DNA of 64,000 nt from Eggerthella lenta DSM 2243 (GCF_000024265.1 NC_013204.1:2096180-2160179); one strand, 5' to 3'; shown: positions 8,782 through 19,134, numbered from the stretch's first letter. Notes: generated from the sequence alone by a model not told the origin. Numbers and translations are program-made.

Positions 8782-10566
8782 TTACGAGGCGGGCATGTTC
8801 TCCCAGTAGTCGGATGACGTGTCATCGTTGCCCACGATCACCTTCGCGCGCAGCACGCCCTCGGCCGGCAGGTCCGAGAAGCCGACGATCACGCCGTCCA
8901 TCCACCACTGCAGGCCCTTCATGCCGTACAGGCGGCGCTCGACGAATGCGGTGGACACGCGCAGCTCCGTGCCGTTCTCGATGAAGCCGCCCCCGTCGTC
9001 CACGCGAAACGAGAACCCGTTCTCCTCGACGGCCGACGTCACCGTGCCCGACACCGTATAGCCGCAGTCGTACGACGCGAGGATGTCGTCGAGCGTTTCT
9101 TCCTCGACGCGCCCCTGCTGCTCGGGCACCAGATCGCGCGCCGGACCGAACACCTTCTGCGCAACGATGGCGCCGTCGGTATGAGCCTCAGTGGAGCGGA
9201 TCTGCACGCTATCGCCCACCGCCAGCTCGTCGAACGGTACGTCGAAGTGCTCGGTAGACGCGCAATCGACCGACACCTGCGTTCCCGTCGCGATATCCTC
9301 GGTGGATTGCGTTATCGCCAGCACGAGCACGAGCGCCTCGTGGTCGATGGAGACGATGTTGCCCGTATTGTGGTACGAGTAGCCCGATCGTACGGGAGGA
9401 AGAGGCTGCCCCTCGTCCGATGTCGACGAGAGGCGTGCGTTCGACAGCATCCTCATGAACAAGGGGCCTTCGGACGTCGCGTATTCCACGCGCGGCGTAT
9501 CGAACCATTCAGGCGTGACCACTTCGATGGCGCCGCCGCCGAGGTCGGTTTCTTCGGGAGATTCCAGCCGAAACGTGGATAACAGCATGACCGGCAGCAG
9601 CACGATCGCGCAAAGCGCGGCATACCCCGCCAAGCGATAATCCTTGCCGGATCCTCTCAGCGTTCCCACCAAGACGAACGGGATCGCGACGAAACACGTG
9701 ACCAGCACGCAAGCGGTCGGGATGTCGTAAACGATGTTGCGCAGCTCCAAACCCTGAGCCGCCGCCTGCTTCTGGCAAACGAAGAAGAATGCGAGCGCGC
9801 ACACGCTGACGCCCACCGATCCGACGAGCAACGCGATGCACGCCGCACGCAGGTTCGCGCGCGGCGCGGGACGCCGGGGCTCGAAAACGGGCGGCGCATG
9901 TCTCGGCCGGGGCGCAGACTGCTCCTCTACCGCACGGTAGCGCCCGACCAGTGCGCACGCCAGCCGCTGGAACACCGCCGCCGTGGCAAGCGCGGACGCG
10001 ACGAAGACGAGGCCTTGCACCATGAAGCCGATCAGCGAATGAGCCGAATCAAGGACGCCGCTTGCAGCGAGCGCCCATGCCGCCAGGACGAACGCAAGCT
10101 CGCCGAGGACCCGTTTGAACGAGCGCCGCGCCCACCGCTCGTTGCTGCCGAGCGCCCAGGATATCGGCAAAACGAGGGCAAGCCCGCTGTACAGCATGAA
10201 GATCGCATGATCCCATACCCATGAAAGAGGATTGGGATAGAGGCCGAACAAGCTCGGCGACTGCAGGCAGCTGCCGACCATCTGCACAACAAGCACGGTG
10301 ACGAACACCGTGAGCGCCTCGGCAGCTACCGCGCCGGCCGAACCGCGCGAAGGCTTGAACGACGCCCATAGCATGAGCGTCGCCCCCATGACCGATGCGT
10401 TGACGTACACGGGAAACAGCGTGTCGTCCGCGGGCCACGGCACCAGCGACATCATCGCCGAAACCAGCACGGCGACGAGCGCGCCCACCAGCGCGTACCC
10501 GAGCCGCGCGAGCACCTCCCCCGTCCCCGCGCCCGTGCGCTCCTTCGTCGTGAAATCGTCCCGCAT
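8782..10566 (-). CDS. Multi-pass membrane protein of unknown function
   Basis: About 594 residues. The N-terminal 200 residues hold roughly six hydrophobic segments, followed by a Pro/Arg-rich loop, then three or four more around residues 235-345. The C-terminal 240 residues are soluble and mostly acidic. I do not recognise the family. The ATG at 10566 follows GGGGTGGG; a GTG three codons upstream would lie five bases from the toxin stop, so coupling to the toxin gene is likely. The Fic gene follows after nine bases. Confidence 0.7.
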   Translation of the reverse strand: MRDDFTTKERTGAGTGEVLARLGYALVGALVAVLVSAMMSLVPWPADDTLFPVYVNASVMGATLMLWASFKPSRGSAGAVAAEALTVFVTVLVVQMVGSCLQSPSLFGLYPNPLSWVWDHAIFMLYSGLALVLPISWALGSNERWARRSFKRVLGELAFVLAAWALAASGVLDSAHSLIGFMVQGLVFVASALATAAVFQRLACALVGRYRAVEEQSAPRPRHAPPVFEPRRPAPRANLRAACIALLVGSVGVSVCALAFFFVCQKQAAAQGLELRNIVYDIPTACVLVTCFVAIPFVLVGTLRGSGKDYRLAGYAALCAIVLLPVMLLSTFRLESPEETDLGGGAIEVVTPEWFDTPRVEYATSEGPLFMRMLSNARLSSTSDEGQPLPPVRSGYSYHNTGNIVSIDHEALVLVLAITQSTEDIATGTQVSVDCASTEHFDVPFDELAVGDSVQIRSTEAHTDGAIVAQKVFGPARDLVPEQQGRVEEETLDDILASYDCGYTVSGTVTSAVEENGFSFRVDDGGGFIENGTELRVSTAFVERRLYGMKGLQWWMDGVIVGFSDLPAEGVLRAKVIVGNDDTSSDYWENMPAS

Positions 10567-10580
10567 AGCGCCCACCCCGT

Positions 10581-10910
10581 CTACAATCCGTGCGACTCCC
10601 GCCGTTTCTGGGCTTCGCGGTATACCGCATCATCGGAGCGAACCCCAATCACGACGATGCGCATGGCATGCTCGATGCGCTCAAGCTTGTACACGATCCG
10701 GATGCCATCCGACTTCAATTTCACTTTCATCAGGCCGCTCAACTGGGACAAGCGCTTGTTCCCAAGAGGTTTTCCGTATCCCCCTTCGGATGAGGGAAGA
10801 GGATTCGACTGCACTTTGGCGATCGCCTTCACCACGCGTATACGCTGGGATCCGTCCAATGCGCGAAGATCCTCCCGAGCTTCGGGAAGGAACGACAGCT
10901 CCCACATCAC
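10581..10910 (-). CDS. RelE/ParE-family toxin
   Basis: A 109-residue basic protein. It opens with MMWELSFLPEAREDLRALD and has a C-terminal half built like RelE/ParE toxins, with the core KLKSDGIRIVYKLE and then MRIVVIGVRSDDAVY. Such toxins cleave ribosome-bound mRNA or inhibit gyrase; the sequence alone does not say which. The start overlaps the antitoxin stop by four bases (ATGA). Confidence 0.85.
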   Translation of the reverse strand: MMWELSFLPEAREDLRALDGSQRIRVVKAIAKVQSNPLPSSEGGYGKPLGNKRLSQLSGLMKVKLKSDGIRIVYKLERIEHAMRIVVIGVRSDDAVYREAQKRRESHGL

Positions 10911-11230
10911 GCCAGCTCCACGTCTTCGATGGCGTCAACATCCTCAAGCGCGATGCCCAGCTCGGCGTACACCTCTTCCGCAGGGACGGATCCTGCATCC
11001 TGATTCGCCGTCAACCGCGCCATCGCTTCGGCCATAAGCACCATGTCGGCCTCGACCTCCGAGAGATAGGCGTACTCGTCCGGCGTCGTGATAACGCGAT
11101 ACGGTGCATTGTTCTTCAACACGATGACGGGCGTGGAATTAGACGCCGACGAGAAAGCCTGCGCGGCCTTGCCCCGGCTGAACGCCGAAACAGGCACCAT
11201 GTTGTCTAGCAGCTCAGCGGGTGTCGCCAT
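10907..11230 (-). CDS. Phd/YefM-type antitoxin
   Basis: A 107-residue acidic protein. Its N-terminal part (VPVSAFSRGKAAQAF, then PVIVLKNNAPYRVI) is typical of Phd/YefM DNA-binding antitoxins, and its acidic C-terminus should wrap the toxin. A strong ribosome site, AAGGAGGTTTTC, precedes the ATG. A 16-bp palindrome just upstream is the expected operator. Confidence 0.85.
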   Translation of the reverse strand: MATPAELLDNMVPVSAFSRGKAAQAFSSASNSTPVIVLKNNAPYRVITTPDEYAYLSEVEADMVLMAEAMARLTANQDAGSVPAEEVYAELGIALEDVDAIEDVELA

Positions 11231-11241
11231 GAAAACCTCCT

Positions 11242-11279
11242 TATATCGTGAAAATATACTAGCATATTTTCACGATATA
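11242..11279. promoter_or_regulatory. 16-bp perfect palindrome, likely toxin-antitoxin operator
   Basis: Arms 11242-11257 and 11264-11279 are perfect inverted repeats around a six-base spacer. The palindrome is strongly AT-rich in a GC-rich genome. It ends 12 bases before the antitoxin ATG and abuts its ribosome site, where antitoxin dimers usually bind to repress their own operon. It also lies six bases after the DUF2130 stop codon, so a terminator role is possible, though there is no T run. Confidence 0.7.
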
Positions 11280-11285
11280 GACGAA

Positions 11286-12641
11286 TCACGGCTGCGTGTC
11301 ATCCTTCTCCTCGGCCAGCGCCTCGAAGGCCGCTTTCATGGTGGGGTTGTTCCTGGTCAGGCGCTTGATGGTGAGGTCTTGGGCCTTGTTGTTCGCCAGG
11401 CGCAGGTTGTTCTCGGACGACACGAGGGCGTCCTTGGTCTTCTGCAAGTGCAGGATGGTCTTGTCGATCTCGTCGATGGCCGTCTGGAACTTGCGGCTGG
11501 CCAGATCGTAATTGCGCGCGAAACCGCTTTTGAACGTTTCCATCTGCTCTTCGAATTTCGTGATGTCTATGTTCTGGTTGCGCACCACCGCCAGCTCCGC
11601 CTTGTACGCCATCGAGTTCAACGCCGCGTTGCGCAGGATGGAGATCATCGGCAGGAAGAACTGCGGGCGAATGGCGTACATCTTCTCGAAGCGGTACGAC
11701 ACATCCACGATGCCCTGGTTGTACAGCTCGCTTTCCGGCTCCAGCAACGTGACCAGCACCGCGTACTCGCACCCCTTCTTCCTGCGGTCGGCGTCCAGCT
11801 TCTTGAAAAAGTCCTCGTTCTTGTGACGATGCGACGAATCGTCGGACTCGTTCTTCATCTCGAACATGATGGACACGATCTCGTTGCCCTCCTCGTCGCA
11901 TTCGCGGAAGATGAAGTCGCCCTTCGAGCCCTCGGACGCGTCGTTGTCCTTCTCGAAGTACGCGCGCGGGAACGCGGCGGCGCGGATCTTGTTGAACTCG
12001 GTCTCGCAGTGCTGCTCCAACGACTCGCCCACCATCTTGGTGGACAGGCGCGCCTTCATGTCCTTGTAGCGCTCGATCTCGCCGTCCTTGTAGGCGATGA
12101 TGTCGTCCTTGGCTTTGAGCTCGATGGCCAGCTGCTCTTTGAGGGCGCTCTCGCATCGGCTCTTCTCGGCGTCCTTGAGCGCCACCTGCGCGGCCAGCGC
12201 GTCGCGCTCGCGCTCCAGCGCCGAACGCGCCTGCTCCACCGCCAGCTTCTTCTCCGCCTCGAAGGCGCGACCCTGCGCCTCCACACGTTGCTCCAACTCG
12301 ACGATGCGGGCGTCCTTCGCAGCCGCCGCGTCGGCCAGCGCCCGCTCGCGCTCGGCGTGGGCCAGGCGCTGCTGGCTCTCGCGCTCACGCTGCTCCGCCT
12401 GCAGCCGCGCCTCCAGCTCGGCGATGCGCGCCTCCTTCTGAGCCGCGTCGCCCTGCGCTTTCGCAAGAGCCTCGGCCACGGCCAACTGCACGGCTTGCTG
12501 CTTCTCGGAGGCCATCAGCTGCTCGTGGCGACGCACCTCCTTGTCGAACTCGGCGTCGCGCACCTGCTTCAGAATGGCCGCGAAACCGGCCTCGTCGATG
12601 GTGAACATCTCGCCGCAATGGGGGCACTTGATCTCGTTCAT
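11286..12641 (-). CDS. DUF2130 coiled-coil protein with zinc ribbon and nuclease-like core
   Basis: A 451-residue protein. It begins with a zinc-ribbon-like motif (MNEIKCPHCGEMF), continues as a long Ala/Glu/Arg coiled coil (about residues 35-200), and ends in the DUF2130 domain with GDFIFRE and IMFEMKNE. DUF2130 is related to PD-(D/E)XK nucleases, and the Asp...Glu-x-Lys arrangement is visible here. The ATG at 12641 follows GGGAGAAGGAGCGAGC. Its role is unknown; RmuC-like DNA-transaction roles have been suggested for similar layouts. Confidence 0.8.
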   Translation of the reverse strand: MNEIKCPHCGEMFTIDEAGFAAILKQVRDAEFDKEVRRHEQLMASEKQQAVQLAVAEALAKAQGDAAQKEARIAELEARLQAEQRERESQQRLAHAERERALADAAAAKDARIVELEQRVEAQGRAFEAEKKLAVEQARSALERERDALAAQVALKDAEKSRCESALKEQLAIELKAKDDIIAYKDGEIERYKDMKARLSTKMVGESLEQHCETEFNKIRAAAFPRAYFEKDNDASEGSKGDFIFRECDEEGNEIVSIMFEMKNESDDSSHRHKNEDFFKKLDADRRKKGCEYAVLVTLLEPESELYNQGIVDVSYRFEKMYAIRPQFFLPMISILRNAALNSMAYKAELAVVRNQNIDITKFEEQMETFKSGFARNYDLASRKFQTAIDEIDKTILHLQKTKDALVSSENNLRLANNKAQDLTIKRLTRNNPTMKAAFEALAEEKDDTQP

Positions 12642-12774
12642 GCTCGCTCCTTCTCCCGTATCCCCCGATTCTACCCCATCGCCGCGCACCGCCAGCCCTC
12701 CTTTCGGGACAGCCGAAGCGATACCCGGTTATTTCCACGGCCGGCTCCTCGATACCAACACGAAGGGCAGGCTA

Positions 12775-12985
12775 GATGAGCCGAAAAACCGGGCGCTGCG
12801 GTAAAAACGAGACGGTTTGGTAATGGCGCTCAATACGGTCATTAGGTAGGACGATACGCTGAACAGGGGTTTCGCGGAAAATCTCGTCGTCACGATAAGA
12901 GAAGGGCCTCGAAAGCGCTCGATTCAGGCTTCTTGAATTCCAAACCGTTCCGATTTTACCGCTGCGACCGGGTTTTCGCCTCATC
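12775..12985. repeat. 211-bp element with 46-bp terminal inverted repeats (MITE-like)
   Basis: The left arm 12775-12820 and right arm 12940-12985 are inverted copies with 39 of 46 positions identical, starting GATGAG and ending ACGGTTTGG. The 119-base centre has no recognisable gene. The only frame across it is 70 codons on the minus strand and owes its shape to the repeats. No target duplication is obvious. The right end stops six bases before the IS256 target duplication. Confidence 0.65.
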
Positions 12986-12991
12986 GATCCG

Positions 12992-12999
12992 TGCGAGCC
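12992..12999. repeat. Target-site duplication, left copy
   Basis: TGCGAGCC occurs directly before the insertion sequence and again directly after it at 14499-14506. Eight bases is the usual duplication length for IS256-family elements. Confidence 0.85.
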
Positions 13000-14498
13000 G
13001 GTAGCGTCCCGAAAGTTGGTGTATCAATCCGTTTCTGGAGGGCGGGCGAAGCCTGCCCGAGAAAAACGGACATCGTCTAGAATCGTCAATCACCACAAAA
13101 GACAGATTCGAAGGAAGGCGATGCCCGCTATGGACACTCTACTATTCAACGACCCCGAAGTGAAGGGGCTCGCGTTCGCGATCCTCGAGGAATGCACCGA
13201 CCTGCAGGCCTTCGGGCGCAGGATGCTCGAGCTCCTGGCGAACGCCGCGATGTCGGCGAAGGCCGACGAGGCGTGCAACGCCCCCTACGGGGAGCGCGAC
13301 GAGGGGCGCGTCAACTCGCGCAACGGCTACCGGGAGCGGGGGCTCTCGACCGCCGCGGGCGACGTCACCCTCAAGATTCCGAAGCTGCGCCGAGGCTCGT
13401 TCTTCCCCGAGGACCTGATCGAGCGCTACTGCAGGGTGGACCGGGCGCTCGTCGCGGCGGTGGCCGAGATGTACGTCATGGGGATATCGACGCGCAAGGT
13501 GGAGGCCGTCGCGGGCGAGCTCGGCGTGAGGTCGATGTCGAAGTCGCAGGTGTCGCGCCTGTGCGAGTGCCTGGACGCCGAGGTGGACGCGTTCAGGAGG
13601 CAGCGCTTCGACGGGGTGCGCTTCGCCTACCTGTGGCTCGACGCCACCTACGTGAAGTGCCGCGTGGAGGGGCGCTCGGCGTCCCAGGCCGTCGTGACCG
13701 CGATCGGGCTCGACGACACGGGCCACAAGCGCTTCGTCGGCGTGGACTGCGTGGACACGGAGAGCCACGCCGGGTGGAAGGCGTTCCTCTCCGGCCTGAG
13801 GGCGCGCGGCGTCGACGGCGTGCGCCTCGTCGTCTCGGACGCCCACGAAGGGCTCGCGAAGGCGATAGCCGAGACGTTCCAAGGAGCGGCCTGGCAGCGC
13901 TGCGTCACGCACCTCATGCGCAACGTGGCGGGCCGCATCCACAGGAAGGACGACCAGAGAAAGGCGCGCGAGGCCATGAAGGCCGTCTTCGCGCAGAAGA
14001 GCCCCGTCCTCGTGCGGGCGTGCTACCAAGAGGCGACCGAGGAGGTGCTGAAGATCTCGAGGGCGGCCGGAAACGTGCTCTTGGAGGCCGAGGAGGCGGC
14101 GCTCGCCTACCTGGCGTTCCCGGCCACGCACCGCACCAAGATCCGCACCAACAACGTCCAGGAGAGGGCCAACCGCGAGATCAAGCGCAGGACGCGCGTC
14201 GTGCAGGGGTTCCCCTCGCGCGAGTCGCTCATCCGCCTGGTGGGAGCGGCGCTCATCGAGGCCGACGAGGAGTGGTCGGCGCGCTGCGTCATCTCCAGGC
14301 CCTCGCTCGCGCACGCCTGGAAGGCCCAGGAGCGCGAGGCCCCCGGCGAGGCCGAGGTGCTCGCCGCCCGCGAGGCGGCGCGCAAGATCATAGGGAGCGC
14401 CATTGACCCGAAGGAGGACGAAGGCTAAGATTCACCTCGCAAGGGTGCCGGCGATTCTCCGGCGATGGCCCTGATACACCACGATTCGGGACGCGGCC
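13000..14498 (+). mobile_element. Complete IS256-family insertion sequence
   Basis: The element is 1499 bp with 27-bp terminal inverted repeats (13000-13026 and 14472-14498) that match at 22 positions and both contain GCGTCCCGAA and TGGTGTATCA. It has one intact transposase gene and perfect 8-bp flanking duplications, so it looks recent and possibly active. It sits in the spacer between the DUF2130 gene and gdhA and disrupts no recognisable gene. Confidence 0.93.
13121..14428 (+). CDS. IS256-family (mutator-type) transposase
   Basis: A 435-residue DDE transposase. Catalytic candidates are the Asp of LWLDATYVK, the Asp of LVVSDAHEGLAKAI and the Glu of NNVQERANREIKRR; the cysteine and histidine of WQRCVTHLMRN are also typical. 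The ATG at 13121 follows GAAGGAAGGCG. There are no frameshifts or stops, so the protein should be functional. Confidence 0.95.
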   Translation: MPAMDTLLFNDPEVKGLAFAILEECTDLQAFGRRMLELLANAAMSAKADEACNAPYGERDEGRVNSRNGYRERGLSTAAGDVTLKIPKLRRGSFFPEDLIERYCRVDRALVAAVAEMYVMGISTRKVEAVAGELGVRSMSKSQVSRLCECLDAEVDAFRRQRFDGVRFAYLWLDATYVKCRVEGRSASQAVVTAIGLDDTGHKRFVGVDCVDTESHAGWKAFLSGLRARGVDGVRLVVSDAHEGLAKAIAETFQGAAWQRCVTHLMRNVAGRIHRKDDQRKAREAMKAVFAQKSPVLVRACYQEATEEVLKISRAAGNVLLEAEEAALAYLAFPATHRTKIRTNNVQERANREIKRRTRVVQGFPSRESLIRLVGAALIEADEEWSARCVISRPSLAHAWKAQEREAPGEAEVLAAREAARKIIGSAIDPKEDEG

Positions 14499-14506
14499 TG
14501 CGAGCC
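14499..14506. repeat. Target-site duplication, right copy
   Basis: TGCGAGCC here repeats the bases at 12992-12999. From here to the gdhA start (14507-14832) there is no convincing gene, only GC-rich spacer and the gdhA promoter. Confidence 0.85.
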
Positions 14507-14763
14507 TGTTTGCCGCGCACGCCGACAGGTGCCGTCGGATCGCGGCGGCTTCGTCGCGCCGATTCTCGCACCTGGCACCGTAGCGCCCCACCGCGAAACG
14601 CGAGCACGAGGAAGCACGGCGCGCAGGCGGCCCCGCGCGCCGAACGGGCTCATTCCGATGTCGGCTCAACAGCGAGGCCGCTTCGTCGCCCCCGCCCTGC
14701 CCCCGTTCTTTCCCGCACCCCTTTCCCTTCGACATGCTGTTTTGTTTCGAATCGTTTAAATAA

Positions 14764-16164
<1,401 letters not shown>

Positions 16165-16196
16165 TCGCGGCAGCCCGGAAAGCATCGCGCGCGGAA

Positions 16197-16232
16197 ACGG
16201 GTCTCGTCCTCAGGACGGGGCCCGTTCTTTTT
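16197..16232 (+). terminator. Rho-independent terminator of gdhA
   Basis: A 13-bp stem (16197-16209 with 16213-16225, two G-U pairs) with a TCA loop is followed by TCTTTTT. It starts 33 bases after the gdhA stop codon. Confidence 0.9.
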
Positions 16233-16270
16233 GCCATGCAATGCGCAGGACGAACTCGGCCGTCGCCCGC

Positions 16271-17578
16271 TTACCGACCGGGCCGATCACGCTCCAGCAG
16301 CGACACCGTACGTTCGACGAGCGCGACGGGATCGTCGCCGTCCTCCGGGAAGCGCACGGCGGCCGAGCGAACCGCGCAGAACGTCTTCCTGCCGTCGATG
16401 CGCACCTTCCACAGCAACGCCAGCTCGAGAGCGCGCATGAGATCGACGAGCGAACCACGATCGACGTAATCGCGGATGACGATCGCGAAGCAGCCCGCGC
16501 TCACGCGCGCAGCCACGTGTTGAACCTGGATCACCTCGTCGATCTCGCCTTTCACGCTTTCCAGATACGAACGGCGAGCCTCCGGTCCCAACGACAGCGC
16601 CGCATGCTCGAAACCGTCCACCATAAGACAGACGATCGTCAACGGAACGGCCTCATCACGGCAGGCGGAGCGTTCGAGCTCGTCGACGAACGCGCGATAG
16701 GCGAGCAACCCCGTCTCGTCGTCGCGACGCACGGCTTCGGCATGAAACCGACGCGCACGTCGAAGGGCGAGCAAGGCGAAGGCCAGTCCGAAGATCAGCG
16801 CCTCGACCACGATCACGCCCACGGCCAGGAAGATGGACCATTCCCGGGGAATCCAACCCTGCTCGGGCATAATGGACAGCGTCCATTGCGTGGGCATGTT
16901 GAACGTCGACTTCGCCGCATGGGAGAAATCGTGCGAGCCACCCGAAGCGGCGATCACGTCCTTGCTGCCATCCTGAGGGCTGACCGACCATAGCTCGTAC
17001 AGATACCCCGCTTCCTCAAGGGAGGCGAAGTCGAGCTGTTCAAGCACGTAAGACTCCTTGACGCCCACCACCGCCTCGCCGTAGTACGAACCACCCACGT
17101 TCACCGGTCTGACGAACAGGAAGACGTTCTCGCCGCTCGACAGCTCGACCGAACTCTCCACCACGAAGCCGTCGGTCCACTTGGCCAGCGTGTACACGTA
17201 CGAGAACGAGGTGAGATCGTCGCCGACGGTATCCCCGAACTCCTCCTCGGGATAGGCGTAGGCCATCGTGTCGCCGCGCACGTAGGCGACGTAGGACACT
17301 TCCTCGCGCTCGAGCAGCTCGCCCGCCACGCGAGGGAACCAGGCCTCGTCGTCCGGATCGACCTCGAAGGCGGCCGCGAGGTCGTCGACCGGGCTCACTT
17401 CGTCGTAGAGTTTCGTAACCATGGCCTGCTGGAAATAGTTCAGCAGATTCAGGGCGTCGCGCTGGCGCATAGCGCCCATCTCTCTATAGACGAAGGCGCC
17501 CAAGGAGCCTACCAGCGCAACGACGATCAACGCGAACCCGGCGAAGCCGATCACGGTCGCCACATTGCGGCGTCTCAC
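16271..17578 (-). CDS. Membrane sensor with degenerate GGDEF domain
   Basis: About 435 residues, starting at a GTG that overlaps the upstream GGDEF gene stop (GTGA). There is an N-terminal membrane helix, an extracellular sensor region (about 40-270), a second helix, and a C-terminal GGDEF-fold domain that begins DDETGLLAYRAF. The signature position reads RVSAGCFAIVI instead of R-Y-GGDEF, so cyclase activity is very unlikely. It may act as a partner, receptor or regulator of the neighbouring active enzyme. Confidence 0.8.
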   Translation of the reverse strand: MRRRNVATVIGFAGFALIVVALVGSLGAFVYREMGAMRQRDALNLLNYFQQAMVTKLYDEVSPVDDLAAAFEVDPDDEAWFPRVAGELLEREEVSYVAYVRGDTMAYAYPEEEFGDTVGDDLTSFSYVYTLAKWTDGFVVESSVELSSGENVFLFVRPVNVGGSYYGEAVVGVKESYVLEQLDFASLEEAGYLYELWSVSPQDGSKDVIAASGGSHDFSHAAKSTFNMPTQWTLSIMPEQGWIPREWSIFLAVGVIVVEALIFGLAFALLALRRARRFHAEAVRRDDETGLLAYRAFVDELERSACRDEAVPLTIVCLMVDGFEHAALSLGPEARRSYLESVKGEIDEVIQVQHVAARVSAGCFAIVIRDYVDRGSLVDLMRALELALLWKVRIDGRKTFCAVRSAAVRFPEDGDDPVALVERTVSLLERDRPGR

Positions 17579-19134
17579 TGCGCATCCTCTTCGCCGAACA
17601 CGAAATACCCTTCCTTGCCATGCTGCTTGACGCGATACAGAGCGTTGTCGGCCTGCCCCAAAAGCGCATCGGCGTCGGAAACCCGGTCCCACACGGCCGC
17701 GCCGATGCTGCAATGCACCGAGACCACCGCGTCGCCCACCTGGATGTCCACATGAAGGTCGCCCACCATCTCGTCGAGCACGGCGCGCAGCTCGCCTTCG
17801 TCGTCGATGTCGGTCATGAGCATCACGAACTCGTCGCCGCCGTAACGTCCCACCATGCCGTCGTAGCGCCGCTCGTAGCCGCGCAGGGCGTAGCCGATGG
17901 ATTTCAAAGCCGCGTCGCCGGTCGCATGGCCATACGTGTCGTTGATCGTCTTGAAGTCGTCGAGGTCGATGAAGCAGAGGGCGTACAGGGATCCGCCGTC
18001 CCGCGCGTTCTCGAGCGCACTCGCCAGCTTGCTGGAGAACACCGAGCGCGTGACGGTGCCGGTCAGCCCGTCGGACAGGCCCGACGAGGTGAGCTCGAGG
18101 ATGTCGGCGATGTCGGCTTCAGCCGATCGCCCATCGTCGTACACTTTCCTCTGCAGCTCCTCGACGGACTTCTCAAGCATGCGGGCGTTTTCCATTTGAC
18201 ACATGAAATCGCGGCGAAGCAACAGGAACACGCCCGCGACGATCGCCAAACCGGCGGCGATCAGCGGAGCGAGCGCGGCCATGACCTTGGTGTACGCGTC
18301 CCAGAAGCTCGTCACGCATACGGCGTCCCATGCGGTATCGGCGATAGGAACGGCCGTGTAGTATCGTACATCCAATCCGTCTACGGTCCAGAAGGACACC
18401 GGGTTGAGCGCCATCAGCTCCCGCTCCACGACATCGGCGGTCATACCGAACGCGATGCTGCTGCGAAGCGGGTCGAGGAACATGTCGTCGTACACGAAAC
18501 CCGACGTGGCCGACATCGTCTGGCCCCGGCTTCCGATGAGCACCGATCCCACATCGGGGCCGACGGCGCTCTCGGCGAGGATGCGCACCATATCGTCGAA
18601 GTACAGCGAGACGAACAGCGATCCCGTCATCTCGCCGCCGTCGAAGAGGGGCACGAGCACGACGTAGTTGAGCGTCACGCCGTCGGCGCCGGCCGCGAAG
18701 CTGTCGGTGACCAAGCCCTGACCCGTGGAATAGCATTTCTGCATGAAATCGCGGCTGGCGAGGCTCGCCGAACCTGTCACGTCCCACACGTTCATCTCGT
18801 CATCGACGTAGCATAGCAGGAAGTAGCCGAAATGCTCGTTCACCTGGTCGAGCATCGTCACTTTGTCCATGACCCAGACGGAGCGTTCGTACAGCGTCGG
18901 CTGCTCGGCCAACGATTCCAGCAGCTTGAAAGACTCCGCGACGCTCGACTCGATGCGCGCCTTGGCGTTCGTCAGCGATACGTCGGCCCGATCGCGCATA
19001 TCCCGCACGGCCAGAACCGCGCCCATCACAGCGGATGCGATAAGCAGCGCCAACGCGAGCGCGACTCCGTACAAGGCCATGCGCCGGAACGAGAACCGCG
19101 TTGTTCTCAGGTTTTTGCCTGTTGTTTTCGCCAT
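17575..19134 (-). CDS. Membrane-anchored diguanylate cyclase (GGDEF)
   Basis: A 519-residue protein with an N-terminal helix, a periplasmic/extracellular Cache-like sensor region (about 45-275), a second helix (about 277-300), a short coiled coil and a GGDEF domain. The domain keeps DGLTGTVTRSVF, LCFIDLDDFKTINDTYGH and GRYGGDEFVML, all needed to make cyclic di-GMP from GTP. An RRYD lies six residues before GGDEF, one off the canonical inhibitory-site spacing. It is upstream of and overlaps the degenerate GGDEF gene. Confidence 0.9.
   Translation of the reverse strand: MAKTTGKNLRTTRFSFRRMALYGVALALALLIASAVMGAVLAVRDMRDRADVSLTNAKARIESSVAESFKLLESLAEQPTLYERSVWVMDKVTMLDQVNEHFGYFLLCYVDDEMNVWDVTGSASLASRDFMQKCYSTGQGLVTDSFAAGADGVTLNYVVLVPLFDGGEMTGSLFVSLYFDDMVRILAESAVGPDVGSVLIGSRGQTMSATSGFVYDDMFLDPLRSSIAFGMTADVVERELMALNPVSFWTVDGLDVRYYTAVPIADTAWDAVCVTSFWDAYTKVMAALAPLIAAGLAIVAGVFLLLRRDFMCQMENARMLEKSVEELQRKVYDDGRSAEADIADILELTSSGLSDGLTGTVTRSVFSSKLASALENARDGGSLYALCFIDLDDFKTINDTYGHATGDAALKSIGYALRGYERRYDGMVGRYGGDEFVMLMTDIDDEGELRAVLDEMVGDLHVDIQVGDAVVSVHCSIGAAVWDRVSDADALLGQADNALYRVKQHGKEGYFVFGEEDAQ

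Noticed and set aside
12772-12984. 70-codon frame across the inverted-repeat element
   Set aside because: Its ends are set by the repeat arms, there is no ribosome site, and no protein features are visible.
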